DNA of 64,000 nucleotides from Pseudomonas sp. ABC1 (GCF_013395055.1 NZ_CP058349.1:868001-932000), one strand, 5' to 3'. Positions 1 through 8,299 are shown, counted from the stretch's first letter. Notes: generated by a model from the sequence alone, not told the origin. Numbers and translations: made by a program.

Positions 1-1143
1 CCCGAACGCGGAGAAAATCCAGGCGCCAAGCACCAGCAGCAGCACATCCAGGCCATACAGGATGGGCTCGGGCAACCCGCTGTAGGCCTGCAACAGCGTA
101 CTCAGCAGCAACAGGCTGATCACTGTCGCCAGGTAGGTCTTCATCATGCCGAAGCTCAGCGAACGCCGACGAAAGACCTCCTCAAGATCACCCTCGCACA
201 TCATTCCCCAGCGGTCGGGCGAGCCCTGCAACTGGAACGTGGTGCCCTTGCCGACCACCGGGATGTGCCGGTAATCCGAGTAGCCCGGGTAGGCCACGTA
301 AAGATTGGAACCCCTGGCGATGGTTTCCCGCACACCGGGGTGCAACTGCCCGGTGGCCGGGTCGGTGAAGCGCAGTTCCAGTTCGGTGTGGTGACGCACA
401 CGCACCTGCCCCCAGCGAGTGGGAATACCGTCCTTGAGGTTATCGCCCAGGCTGAAAGTGGAGTCTTCGAAACGCGAACGCGACAGCGCGGTACCCGGCT
501 GGATCGACGGATCGAAGCGTGAGTCGACCATGAAGAGGTAGTTATCGCCGGACTCGGGGTAGATATGCCCCGCCTCGCGCTGGATCAGGTCGCCCAGCAC
601 ATCGTTGGGTACCCGACCGCACAGGCAGCCCTGGCCATTGGGTAGCGGCTGGTAGAACATCAGTGTGACCGCATCGTGGAAACTGGACGTGGAAGCACCG
701 AGGGACAGTGTCAGCGGGTCGCTGTAGGGCCCATGCAGGAAAGGTGCGCGCAGCCCCTGCTGCAGGGCGCGGATGTCCTGCTGTTGCCGTCCGACATGCC
801 CGGCATGGCTGGAGGCACCGACCCGACCCGCTGGATCGATGACGAACAGTTCGGAGAAGTCAGGCATCTGCACGCGCTTTTCATCGAGCAGGCGGCTTTC
901 CACCAGCAGTGCATCGCTGCCCAGCCCCTCGGCAAGCTCGGCCAGGTGCTCCCAATGGGCCGTCGCCCATCCCTGCAACAAACGCACGCGACTCTGCGAG
1001 ATACCCTCGAAAGCCTGTCCGATGGCGGGCTGGATGTCACGGTTGAGCCAGCAGGACCAGCGCATCGCCATTTTCCCGGTCTTGCCGAACAACGGTAACC
1101 AATGACGCTCCTGGGCAGACAGATGCATCTTTGCCGTATCCAC
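1..1143 (-). CDS. Probable methyl-accepting chemotaxis-type membrane receptor, N-terminal part (runs off left edge)
   Basis: The gene reads leftwards and its 3' end lies outside the window; 381 codons are visible. A GTG at 1143 is preferred as start because AAGGA lies 8 bases upstream, whereas the in-frame ATG at 1128 has no ribosome site. The first ~320 residues are soluble and contain a conserved stretch with HDAVTLMFYQP, NDVLGDLIQREAGHIYPESG and RWGMMCEGDLEEV, which I associate with a Pseudomonas receptor family. Two hydrophobic segments follow (from MKTYLATVISLLLLSTLLQA). There is no N-terminal membrane segment, so the sensory part looks cytoplasmic. The signalling domain expected downstream is not in the window, so a histidine kinase or cyclase output cannot be excluded. 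Confidence 0.5.
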   Translation of the reverse strand, partial: MDTAKMHLSAQERHWLPLFGKTGKMAMRWSCWLNRDIQPAIGQAFEGISQSRVRLLQGWATAHWEHLAELAEGLGSDALLVESRLLDEKRVQMPDFSELFVIDPAGRVGASSHAGHVGRQQQDIRALQQGLRAPFLHGPYSDPLTLSLGASTSSFHDAVTLMFYQPLPNGQGCLCGRVPNDVLGDLIQREAGHIYPESGDNYLFMVDSRFDPSIQPGTALSRSRFEDSTFSLGDNLKDGIPTRWGQVRVRHHTELELRFTDPATGQLHPGVRETIARGSNLYVAYPGYSDYRHIPVVGKGTTFQLQGSPDRWGMMCEGDLEEVFRRRSLSFGMMKTYLATVISLLLLSTLLQAYSGLPEPILYGLDVLLLVLGAWIFSAFG

Positions 1144-1366
1144 GCTCTGATTCCTTATGCTCATTCAGGGATACTGGCAAAAAGCAATTAACGGACCAGC
1201 GAATCGGAGGGCCAAAGCGAAATGCCAATGCACGCATTGTCATCAAGCTGACAACACGCCATGCCATGGCGCGCTGGACGGGAAAAGAACGAAAAGAGGC
1301 TGAACCGCGCAGTGGAAACGCCGTACGCGCAACTCCCCACAATGGCGCACGCTTGCCCGAATTGCC

Positions 1367-2119
1367 TCAGGTTGGTGCACGCAGAGCCGCAATCAGCGGC
1401 TCCAGCGAATACCCCAACTGAGGTGCCAGGAATGCCGAGCGCTCACGCAGCCCTTGCAGGTCGAGGGTTTGCTCCAGGTCGGCGGGAATCAGCAACACCA
1501 CATTGCCCTCCTTCACCGGGCACTCCCAGTAATGCCGATGGAACAGGCCACGCAGCAATGCGGCACCCAGCGGCTGATCCGCATCGGTGCCCCACTGGTT
1601 GATCACCAGCCAGCCACCCGGATTGAGTTTTTCCTGGCAACGCTTGAGGAATGACCAGGCCAGGTGCGCGGCGGAAGGCCCGGTGTCGGTATAAAGGTCG
1701 ACGAAGATCAGGTCGGCGCTTTCAGCCGAATCAAGCAGTTCCAGCGCATCGCCGATGCGGATATACAGACGCTCGTCATCCTCCAGCCCCATGTAGCGCA
1801 TGGCCAGCTCAGGCACGGCCGGGCGCAGTTCGATGACTTCCACATCGTCCAGCGGCAGGAACTTCAGGCAGGCCTGGGTCAGCGTACCGCCACCAAGGCC
1901 CAGGAACAGCGCGGTTTCCGGAGCCTCATGCGCCAGCGCCCCCATGAGCATGGCGCGGGTGTAGTCGTACTCCAGCCAGCTTGGGTCGCGGGTAAAGACA
2001 CAACTCTGCTCGATGCACTCGCCGAACTCGAGAAAACGGTAGTCACCGACCTCCAGCACACGAATCGAGCCGAAGTCGTCCTGCACTTCGGCCAGTAACC
2101 GCTCCTCGTCCTTGCTCAT
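1367..2119 (-). CDS. Spermidine synthase-like methyltransferase-fold protein
   Basis: A 250-residue protein with a Rossmann fold typical of spermidine synthase-like proteins: the nucleotide/cofactor loop LFLGLGGGTLTQACL near residue 90, an acidic strand end VEVIELRPAVPELA, and the DLIFVDLYTDTGPS motif of the catalytic region. The start is set at the ATG preceded by GAGAGAA; the frame is open further upstream but that part overlaps the flavodoxin gene and looks non-coding. It follows the flavodoxin by 46 bases on the same strand and probably shares its transcript. It is shorter than classical SpeE and no SpeD is adjacent, so true aminopropyl transfer is not shown; another small-molecule role is equally possible. 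Confidence 0.75.
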   Translation of the reverse strand: MSKDEERLLAEVQDDFGSIRVLEVGDYRFLEFGECIEQSCVFTRDPSWLEYDYTRAMLMGALAHEAPETALFLGLGGGTLTQACLKFLPLDDVEVIELRPAVPELAMRYMGLEDDERLYIRIGDALELLDSAESADLIFVDLYTDTGPSAAHLAWSFLKRCQEKLNPGGWLVINQWGTDADQPLGAALLRGLFHRHYWECPVKEGNVVLLIPADLEQTLDLQGLRERSAFLAPQLGYSLEPLIAALRAPT

Positions 2120-2165
2120 TTCTCTCTCATCGCACCGGTCCGGTGGTAAGCCTCTGGCTGTCTGG

Positions 2166-2618
2166 TCAGGCGCGCAGAGCGTTGGCGAAATCGGCGATCC
2201 AGGGCTGCGAATCGGTTTCCTGGTCGACCGTCTCGCTACCGTCGAGACGCAGCATCGGCTGAATCTCACGTACGCCCAGTTCCTGGTACAGCTCGCGGAT
2301 CAACTCGCCGCCGCCGCAGAAGGTGTCGCCATAGCTGCTGTCGCCCAGGGCGATGACACCGCCAGGCAGGCCACTCCAGGCCGGAAAACGATCGCGAATC
2401 GCGCTGTACAACCCGACAAAGGTGTCCGGCAGCTCCCCCATGCCCGTGGTGGACGTCACCACCAACAATGCCTGCGGCTCGAAGGCCAGTACCTGCTCCA
2501 GCGTTGCACGCGGGTCGTGCCAGGTCTCGAAACCGGCGCTGGCAAGCAGGCTGGCGGCATGGCAGGCAACGTCTTCGGCAGTGCCATAGACGGTCCCGGA
2601 AAGAATGGCGACTCTCAT
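2166..2618 (-). CDS. Flavodoxin (MioC-like FMN protein)
   Basis: A 150-residue single-domain flavodoxin. The N-terminal phosphate loop SGTVYGTAEDVA (residues ~7-18) binds the FMN phosphate, and the second and third FMN loops are seen in TSTTGMGELPDTF and ALGDSSYGDTFCGGG. Such proteins carry electrons at low potential; MioC-type members have been linked to biotin synthase activity in E. coli. It is the first gene of a short leftward unit with the spermidine synthase-like gene. The ATG at 2618 follows a weak ribosome site. The family assignment is firm; the electron partner is unknown. Confidence 0.85.
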   Translation of the reverse strand: MRVAILSGTVYGTAEDVACHAASLLASAGFETWHDPRATLEQVLAFEPQALLVVTSTTGMGELPDTFVGLYSAIRDRFPAWSGLPGGVIALGDSSYGDTFCGGGELIRELYQELGVREIQPMLRLDGSETVDQETDSQPWIADFANALRA

Positions 2619-2869
2619 TAAGCGGCTCCGTTACTAAATCCGAGTACTGAATACGAGCGCGGCATTATGCCCTAGAACCACATCGTTCAAGCTGCCCGGC
2701 GAAATAGGGATTGGCAGCCACGGCAAAATAGCGCAAGACCTACGCCGCTGGTCGGATACTCGGAACATCGCAACAAACTTATGGTCACGCCTCTGGTCCC
2801 ACCTTGTGCCGGGCAACGACTCGCCACGGCAGCACAATCCTGTGTCTCGGTCTTCCAGGATAGTTCCAC

Positions 2870-3499
2870 ATGATGGCTACGAACCTTCTCACAAAAGCCG
2901 AGCTGCGCTATATCCACAAGCTGATGCGCAGCCCAAGCGATATCACCCACAAGGAAGGGGCCGGCTTTCATATCGACGGTGGCAGCAAGGCCAATGCCTT
3001 GCTGATGCAGCTTGCCAGCCAGAGCCAACTGACCTTCGAGGCCCAGTTCGACGAGTTCTGCATGTCCTTCCCGCTGCAACTGAGCGAAGACGAATTCCAC
3101 AGCCTGCATCTGCAACTGGCACCGCCAACCATCTACGAGCGCGGCCCCACCCTGCGCACCTGGCGCCTGCAACTCGACCAGCCCCTCCAGTTAATCGAAG
3201 AAGACGGTGAAGAAAGCCCGCTGAGCGTGCACGAACTCTCGCCCGACAGTCTTCTGGTGGACATTGGCAACCGACGCAGCGCCCCTCGGCACTTCCACCT
3301 GCAACTGGCCCTCCCCGGCCAAGGCTTCCTGCAGATCAACGCGCGGCGTGTCCGCGAGCTGGCAGATGGCATGACAGCCTACGAAGTCGAGTTTCCCGAA
3401 GGCCGGGACGCCGAGCGGGTGCGCAGTTTCCTCTACGCGCAACACCAGAAACTGCACCCCGAATTGCAGCCGGAGTTGCCGGACGATCTGGTAAGCTGA
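2870..3499 (+). CDS. Conserved hypothetical protein, possibly a degenerate PilZ-type protein
   Basis: A 209-residue soluble protein without signal peptide or membrane segments. AGGA lies nine bases before the first ATG; a second ATG follows directly. The middle part (RTWRLQLDQPLQLIEEDG, then HELSPDSLLVDIGNRR) recalls the basic R...R and D/NxSxxG segments of PilZ domains, but the c-di-GMP signature is not intact. It lies 47 bases upstream of folM on the same strand and could share a transcript, although no folate role is evident. I do not recognise a definite function. Confidence 0.6.
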   Translation: MMATNLLTKAELRYIHKLMRSPSDITHKEGAGFHIDGGSKANALLMQLASQSQLTFEAQFDEFCMSFPLQLSEDEFHSLHLQLAPPTIYERGPTLRTWRLQLDQPLQLIEEDGEESPLSVHELSPDSLLVDIGNRRSAPRHFHLQLALPGQGFLQINARRVRELADGMTAYEVEFPEGRDAERVRSFLYAQHQKLHPELQPELPDDLVS

Positions 3500-3546
3500 G
3501 GCGCGCCGCCAGGGCGGCACCACTCAACCTCTGCCGACGGATCACC

Positions 3547-4254
3547 ATGGACCACAAGGCCCCTATCCTGATCACTGGCGCCGGCCAACGCATCGGCCTG
3601 TACTGCGCCCAGCGCCTGCTGGACGAAGGGCAACCAGTCATCGTCAGCTACCGCCAGGAACGCGAAGCACTGGACGCCCTGCGCCAGCGAGGCGCCATCA
3701 CCCTGCAGGCGGACTTCGCCGACAACCAGGGCATCCTGTCCTTCATCGAGCGGCTCAAGGCCCAGACCACCCACCTGCGCGCCATCGTCCACAATGCCTC
3801 CGACTGGCACGGCGACGAGACCGGGCAGCAGGCCGATGTCTTCCAGCGCATGTTCCAGGTGCACATGCAGGCGCCCTACCTGATCAACCTGCATTGCGCC
3901 GAACTGCTACGGCACGGTGGCGCAGCGGACATCGTGCACATCAGCGACGACGTCACCCGCAAAGGCAGCAAGAAACACATCGCCTACGCCGCCAGCAAGG
4001 CCGGACTGGAGAACCTCAACCTGTCCTTCGCCGCCAGCCTGGCGCCCGCCATCAAGGTCAACGCCATCGCCCCGGCGCTGATCCAGTTCAATCCGACGGA
4101 CGACGACGAATACCGACGCAAGGCCCTGGCCAAGTCGGCGCTGGGCATCGAGCCCGGCCCACAGGTGATCTACCAGGCGCTGCGCTACCTGCTGGACACG
4201 CCCTACGTCACCGGAACCACCCTGGCCGTCAACGGCGGCCGCCACCTCATCTAG
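3547..4254 (+). CDS. folM: Dihydromonapterin reductase / dihydrofolate reductase (short-chain dehydrogenase)
   Basis: A 235-residue short-chain dehydrogenase. The NADP-binding loop ITGAGQRIG is at residues 8-16, the VHNASDW motif at ~residue 82 corresponds to the NNAG motif, and the YAASK catalytic Tyr-Lys pair is near residue 147. The C-terminal TGTTLAVNGGRHLI is characteristic of the FolM branch, which reduces dihydromonapterin and, weakly, dihydrofolate. The downstream folX gene starts nine bases after the stop and makes the substrate branch point of tetrahydromonapterin synthesis, which supports the call. Tetrahydromonapterin is the cofactor of phenylalanine hydroxylase in Pseudomonas. 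Confidence 0.88.
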   Translation: MDHKAPILITGAGQRIGLYCAQRLLDEGQPVIVSYRQEREALDALRQRGAITLQADFADNQGILSFIERLKAQTTHLRAIVHNASDWHGDETGQQADVFQRMFQVHMQAPYLINLHCAELLRHGGAADIVHISDDVTRKGSKKHIAYAASKAGLENLNLSFAASLAPAIKVNAIAPALIQFNPTDDDEYRRKALAKSALGIEPGPQVIYQALRYLLDTPYVTGTTLAVNGGRHLI

Positions 4255-4263
4255 GAAGCCCTC

Positions 4264-4638
4264 ATGCCACGACTCGAACCCGGCCTGGCCCGCATCCGCG
4301 TGAAGAACCTGAGCCTGCGCACCTTCATCGGCATCAAGGAAGAAGAAATCCTCAACCGGCAGGACGTCATCATCAACCTGACGATCCTCTACCCGGCCAC
4401 CGACGCCGTGCGTGACAACGTCATCGAACACGCCCTGAACTACCGCACCATCACCAAGGCCATCATCCAGCACGTCGAGGACAATCGCTTCGCACTGCTG
4501 GAACGGCTGACACAGGAAATCCTCGACCTTGTCATGCAGCACGAGAGTGTGCGCTATGCCGAGGTCGAGGTGGACAAGCCGCATGCCCTGCGCTTCTCGG
4601 AGTCGGTCTCGATCACCCTGACCGCCCATCGCGACTGA
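4264..4638 (+). CDS. folX: Dihydroneopterin triphosphate 2'-epimerase
   Basis: A 124-residue tunnelling-fold protein of the FolB/FolX family. Conserved elements are the N-terminal IRVKNLSLRTFIGIKEEE, the NYRTITKAI segment, and the C-terminal catalytic-region ERLTQEILDLV followed by VEVDKPHALRFSESVSI. FolX converts 7,8-dihydroneopterin triphosphate to dihydromonapterin triphosphate. FolB is the alternative family member, but the LRFSESVS ending and the folM neighbour favour FolX. It is translated directly after folM. In P. aeruginosa, from memory, a GTP cyclohydrolase gene (folE1) lies between the two; here no room is left for it. Confidence 0.88.
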   Translation: MPRLEPGLARIRVKNLSLRTFIGIKEEEILNRQDVIINLTILYPATDAVRDNVIEHALNYRTITKAIIQHVEDNRFALLERLTQEILDLVMQHESVRYAEVEVDKPHALRFSESVSITLTAHRD

Positions 4639-4700
4639 ACCATCCTCCACCACATCCAGCCTTACCCATCACCGGCGACACGCGAACAAAGGAACCCCAG

Positions 4701-5042
4701 ATGACCGCTTCCCTGCAAGACTTCCGCACCCGCCTGCGCAGCAACGATCACCTGTTCAAGGACACCCTGGCCTTCATCGAACAGCACTACAGCTACCAGC
4801 CCAGTCGCTTCATCAATGGCGGAGTGGAGAATGCGGCGGGTGTCAACGAAGGCTCGTGCAAGACCCTCGGCCTGGCTACACTGGAAGGCCTCTCGACCGA
4901 AGAAGCGTTGCTGGCCTTCGGCGAGCATTACCGCAGCGTGCTGGAAACCCCCTCGGGCACCGACCACGGCAATATCCGGGCGCTGATCGAGCACGGCCTG
5001 GACGAAGTGCGCTTCGACCAGTCGCCCCTGCAGCGCAAATGA
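4701..5042 (+). CDS. HopJ-family protein
   Basis: A 113-residue soluble protein. The sequence LRSNDHLFKDTLAFIEQHY, the FINGGVENAAGVNEGSCK core and the GTDHGNIRALIEHGLD end are typical of the HopJ family, named after a putative type III effector of P. syringae but present in many non-pathogenic bacteria and algae as an uncharacterised housekeeping protein. No secretion apparatus genes are nearby. Its stop overlaps the start of cysZ at ATGA, so the two are translationally coupled and follow folM-folX in the same direction. The name should not be read as evidence of virulence. Confidence 0.8.
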   Translation: MTASLQDFRTRLRSNDHLFKDTLAFIEQHYSYQPSRFINGGVENAAGVNEGSCKTLGLATLEGLSTEEALLAFGEHYRSVLETPSGTDHGNIRALIEHGLDEVRFDQSPLQRK

Positions 5043-5788
5043 GCGGCAATCGACTGACAGCGGCCACGCTGTCCGGCCCGCAATACCTGAGGGAAGGCCT
5101 GCGCCTGGTGCTCAGCCCTGGCCTGCGCCTGTTCGTGATCCTGCCAATCAGCGTCAACCTGCTGCTGTTCAGCGCGCTGATCTGGTTCGCCGTGAGCAGG
5201 TTCTCGGGCTGGGTCGATGCGATCATGCCGCGCCTGCCGGACTGGCTGGCCTTTCTGGAATACCTGGTGTGGCCACTGTTCGTCGTCCTGGCGCTGCTGA
5301 TCATCTTCTTCACCTTCACCATGCTGGCCAACATCATTGCCGCCCCCTTCAATGGCTTCCTGGCCGAGAAGGTCGAGCAAGTGGTGCGCGGAGAAGACAA
5401 TGCCCCGCCCTTCGACTGGGCCGAACTGGCCGCCATGCTGCCTCGCACGGTAGGCCGTGAACTGCGCAAGCTGGCCTATTTCGCGCCACGGGCGCTGGCC
5501 TTGCTGGTGCTGTCGTTCATCCCCGTGCTCAACATCCTGGCGGCGCCGCTGTGGCTGCTGTTCGGTGTCTGGATGATGGCGGTGCAGTACATCGACTACC
5601 CGGCGGACAACAACAAGATGAGCTGGCAGGACATGCTCGCCTGGCTGCGCGAGCGTCGTTGGCGCTGCCTGAGCTTCGGTGCGATCACCTATGCCGCGCT
5701 GCTGGTGCCCTTGTTGAACCTGCTGATCATGCCCGCAGCCGTTGCGGCTGCCACGTTGTTCTGGGTCAGGGAGCGAGAGCAGGGCTGA
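5039..5788 (+). CDS. cysZ: Sulfate transporter CysZ
   Basis: A 249-residue inner-membrane protein with about four hydrophobic segments (for example LFVILPISVNLLLFSALIWF, YLVWPLFVVLALLIIFFTF, FAPRALALLVLSFIPVLNIL, ITYAALLVPLLNLLIMPA). Family marks are IIAAPFNGFLAEKVE and the C-terminal YIDYPADNNKMSWQDML. CysZ mediates sulfate entry for cysteine synthesis. The ATG overlaps the HopJ stop; an upstream open extension of the frame is a by-product of the neighbouring gene. It fits with the sulfur-assimilation genes further right in the window, though those are distant. Confidence 0.9.
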   Translation: MSGNRLTAATLSGPQYLREGLRLVLSPGLRLFVILPISVNLLLFSALIWFAVSRFSGWVDAIMPRLPDWLAFLEYLVWPLFVVLALLIIFFTFTMLANIIAAPFNGFLAEKVEQVVRGEDNAPPFDWAELAAMLPRTVGRELRKLAYFAPRALALLVLSFIPVLNILAAPLWLLFGVWMMAVQYIDYPADNNKMSWQDMLAWLRERRWRCLSFGAITYAALLVPLLNLLIMPAAVAAATLFWVREREQG

Positions 5789-5806
5789 CCAGCCCTGCAT
5801 CGCCTG

Positions 5807-6148
5807 TCAGAGCAGGAACACGGCCAGTGCCAGTGCCAGTGCCGCTACGGCCAGCAAGGCCAGGCCGAGCCACACGAAGCGCTGGCGCCGGAGGCCTTGT
5901 CCGGCCAGAAGGCGACTGGCCGCCTCCATCTGCCCCGGATGAAGGGCTTCGGCGCTTTGCAGTTCGGCCAGCGGCTCTTGCAGCAGGCCGCTGACACGGC
6001 GCCAGGCCTCCATATGTTGCGGGTCACTGTCGAGCCAGGCATTGAATGCCTGTCGCTCTCCCGCACGGGCGTAGCCGGCATCCAGCCGCAACAGCCAGTC
6101 GATGGCTTCGCGGGTGACCGGGTCGACCCTGGCTTGGCTCACCGACAT
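5807..6148 (-). CDS. Truncated FecR-type anti-sigma protein (DUF4880 domain plus one C-terminal membrane helix)
   Basis: Only 113 residues, against ~320 for normal FecR. The N-terminal part reads PVTREAIDWLLRLDAGYA, then FNAWLDSDPQHMEAWRRVS, which is the cytoplasmic sigma-binding domain (DUF4880) of FecR proteins. The last ~22 residues (VWLGLALLAVAALALALAVFLL) form a membrane helix, after which the protein ends; the periplasmic FecR domain that senses a TonB-dependent receptor is absent. It overlaps the preceding sigma-region-4 gene by 10 bases. It may be a decayed remnant or a minimal tail-anchored anti-sigma factor. No receptor gene is adjacent. Confidence 0.7.
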   Translation of the reverse strand: MSVSQARVDPVTREAIDWLLRLDAGYARAGERQAFNAWLDSDPQHMEAWRRVSGLLQEPLAELQSAEALHPGQMEAASRLLAGQGLRRQRFVWLGLALLAVAALALALAVFLL

Positions 6149-6342
6149 TCACCACTCGGCGCCAGGCAGTGAATGAAGGCGCGGCGCAAGTCGCGCTCCA
6201 CGGTGCCCTGGGATACGCCCAGGCGCTCGGCAATCATCTGTCGGGGCAGACCTTCCAGGCGATTGAGCAGAAATGCCCGGCGGGCGCGTGTCGGCAAGCC
6301 TGCCAGCATCCGGTCTATGCGTTCTACGGCGGTATCGATCAT
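6139..6342 (-). CDS. ECF (FecI-type) sigma factor remnant carrying only region 4
   Basis: Encodes a sigma region 4 helix-turn-helix: IDRMLAGLPTRARRAFLLNRLEGLPRQMIAERLG, then SQGTVERDLRRAFIHC, as in FecI-like iron-starvation sigma factors (~165 residues when complete). The ATG at 6342 has a perfect AGGAGG eight bases upstream, giving 67 residues. The frame continues open to an ATG at 6444 that lacks a ribosome site, and the codons before 6342 (REPQFISSQEDA) still resemble the linker of a full-length sigma. I looked in all three frames upstream for region 2 and saw none. Either a 5'-deleted pseudogene or a mini-protein coupled to the FecR remnant. Confidence 0.6.
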   Translation of the reverse strand: MIDTAVERIDRMLAGLPTRARRAFLLNRLEGLPRQMIAERLGVSQGTVERDLRRAFIHCLAPSGECR

Positions 6343-6886
6343 GGCAGCATCCTCCTGCGATGAGATGAACTGGGGTTCCCGGCGTCCGTGCATCGTCCGG
6401 GTATTCCGTCGGTGCAGATCCTTGCCACGAGGCGTGTCGAGCATTGCGACAAGACAGCCAGGACAACGGGGCGAACGACCTGCACAGCCCTGGTGTGCTC
6501 AGGTGATGTCGGCATCAGCGTCTCACCTGTGACAACACCAAATAGGAATTCATCGCATTATCTTTTACAGGAAATTCTTGTCAATCTATTTCGCTGCGTC
6601 CGGGGACGCAAAATTCCCGTGCAATGCCTTTTCCAGAGCCATCGCGACAGGTTTTCCTGCCCACACCCTGAAAACACCTCAATCGATGTGGTCATTTGCC
6701 ACAGTGGCCCAACTGGCTCGCCGCACACAGCGTCGTAAACCCCTGCAGCAACTGGCCTGGAGCCTCACAAGGCGACACACGCCCACCATCTGACATGGTT
6801 TTTATTTAAAAACCTGAATCTGTTTCCAATACAGCCACACTGCCGATCATTCGCTCACCGTAGAAATGCCTGATGAGGCAACAAGA
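6343..6886. other. Long non-coding stretch upstream of ccoG
   Basis: No credible complete gene is visible. The left part is where sigma region 2 of the FecI remnant would be expected, but no frame encodes it. The leftward strand holds a weak Fur-like sequence GATAATGCGATGAATTC (6546-6562). Close to ccoG lies a palindrome GGTTTTTA-TT-TAAAAACC (6797-6814) in an AT-rich patch, which may be a promoter or operator. No convincing Anr/Fnr box (TTGAT-N4-ATCAA) was found. Confidence 0.5.
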
Positions 6887-8299
6887 ATGAGCGACGTCAT
6901 ACCCGCCAAAATCCTGGAAAACTCCAGTGTCCACCCTGCCCGCCTGACACCCGCCCAGGCCGGAGGCGCCATCCATACCCGGAGTTTCACCGGTCTGTAC
7001 CGCAATCTGCGCCTGGCCGGGGCCGGGCTGCTGTTCCTGCTGTTCTTCGGCACGGCCTGGCTCGACTGGGGTGATCGCCAGGCCGTGCTCTGGGACCTGG
7101 CCGGACGCAAGTTCTACATATTCGGCACGACCATCTGGCCACAGGATTTCATCCTGCTTTCCGCCCTGCTGATCATCTGCGCCTTCGGCCTGTTCTTCAT
7201 CACGGTCTTCGCCGGCCGGGTCTGGTGCGGCTATGCCTGCCCGCAGAGCGTCTTCACCTGGGTCTTCATGTGGGCGGAAAAGGTCACCGAGGGCGACCGC
7301 AACCAGCGCATCAAGCTGGACGCGGCGCCGTGGTCCGCCGGCAAGCTGCTGAAGCGCGGCGCCAAGCATGGGCTATGGCTGGCGGTCAGCCTGGCCACCG
7401 GGCTGACATTCATCGGCTACTTCACCCCGATCCGGGACCTGACCCTGGACATCGCCACCCTGCAGATCGGCGCCACCACGGCCTTCTGGGTGCTGTTCTT
7501 CGCGGCGGCCACCTACATCAACGCCGGCTGGCTGCGTGAAAAGGTCTGCCGCGACATGTGCCCCTACTCACGCTTCCAGAGCGTCATGTTCGATGCCGAC
7601 ACCCTGATCGTCAGCTATGACAGCGCCCGTGGCGAAAGCCGTGGCCCGCGCAAGAAAGGCGCGGCGTACCGCGACGAAGGCCTGGGCGACTGCATCGACT
7701 GCACGGTCTGCGTGCAGGTGTGCCCGACCGGCATCGACATACGCGACGGCCTGCAACTCGACTGCATCGGCTGCGGCGCCTGCGTCGACGCCTGCAACAC
7801 GGTGATGGACAAGATGAACTACCCGCGCGGCCTGGTCCGCTACACCTCGGAACATGCCATGGCCGGCCAGGCGACACGCCTGCTGCGCCCACGCCTGGTC
7901 GGTTATGCGGCCATGCTGGCGATCATGCTGGGTGCCTTCGTCTGGGCGCTGGACGCCCGCCCGCTGGTCTCACTCGACGTGACCAAGGACCGCGGACTGT
8001 TCCGCGAGAACAGCCAGGGGCAGATCGAGAACATCTACCGCCTGAAGATCATCAACAAGACCCAGCAAGCGCGCCGCTACGGTCTGTCACTTGCCGGTGC
8101 AGGCCCGTTCAGCCTGCAGGGTGCCCACGAAATACGCCTGGAACCGGGCGAAATCATCGACCTGCCGGTCAGTGTCGCCTTGGCTGGGCAAGGCAAGGTC
8201 AGCAGTTCGGAAAGCCTGCGCTTCGCCGTCAATGACCTGGATGACCCCTCGATTAGTGCCAGCACACGCAGTACCTTCGTCTCTCCGATCAACCGCTGA
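6887..8299 (+). CDS. ccoG: Cytochrome cbb3 oxidase accessory ferredoxin CcoG (RdxA/FixG family)
   Basis: A 470-residue membrane iron-sulfur protein. It has several transmembrane segments, the WCGYACPQSVFTW motif near residue 113, CRDMCPYSRFQ near 222, and two ferredoxin cysteine sets CIDCTVCVQVCP (~268) and CIGCGACVDAC (~292), followed by a C-terminal Ig-like region after another membrane segment. CcoG reduces copper for delivery to cbb3 oxidase. The start at 6887 is chosen because GAGG precedes it by eight bases; the frame extends seven codons upstream. The ccoNOQP and ccoHIS genes are not in the window. A MocR-type regulator follows, an arrangement I recall for the second ccoG-like gene of P. 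aeruginosa (PA4131-PA4132). Confidence 0.9.
   Translation: MSDVIPAKILENSSVHPARLTPAQAGGAIHTRSFTGLYRNLRLAGAGLLFLLFFGTAWLDWGDRQAVLWDLAGRKFYIFGTTIWPQDFILLSALLIICAFGLFFITVFAGRVWCGYACPQSVFTWVFMWAEKVTEGDRNQRIKLDAAPWSAGKLLKRGAKHGLWLAVSLATGLTFIGYFTPIRDLTLDIATLQIGATTAFWVLFFAAATYINAGWLREKVCRDMCPYSRFQSVMFDADTLIVSYDSARGESRGPRKKGAAYRDEGLGDCIDCTVCVQVCPTGIDIRDGLQLDCIGCGACVDACNTVMDKMNYPRGLVRYTSEHAMAGQATRLLRPRLVGYAAMLAIMLGAFVWALDARPLVSLDVTKDRGLFRENSQGQIENIYRLKIINKTQQARRYGLSLAGAGPFSLQGAHEIRLEPGEIIDLPVSVALAGQGKVSSSESLRFAVNDLDDPSISASTRSTFVSPINR

Noticed and set aside
4701..5042. Type III effector interpretation of the HopJ-like gene
   Set aside because: The family is widespread in non-pathogens, no secretion genes or hrp-type promoter are nearby, and it is coupled to cysZ.
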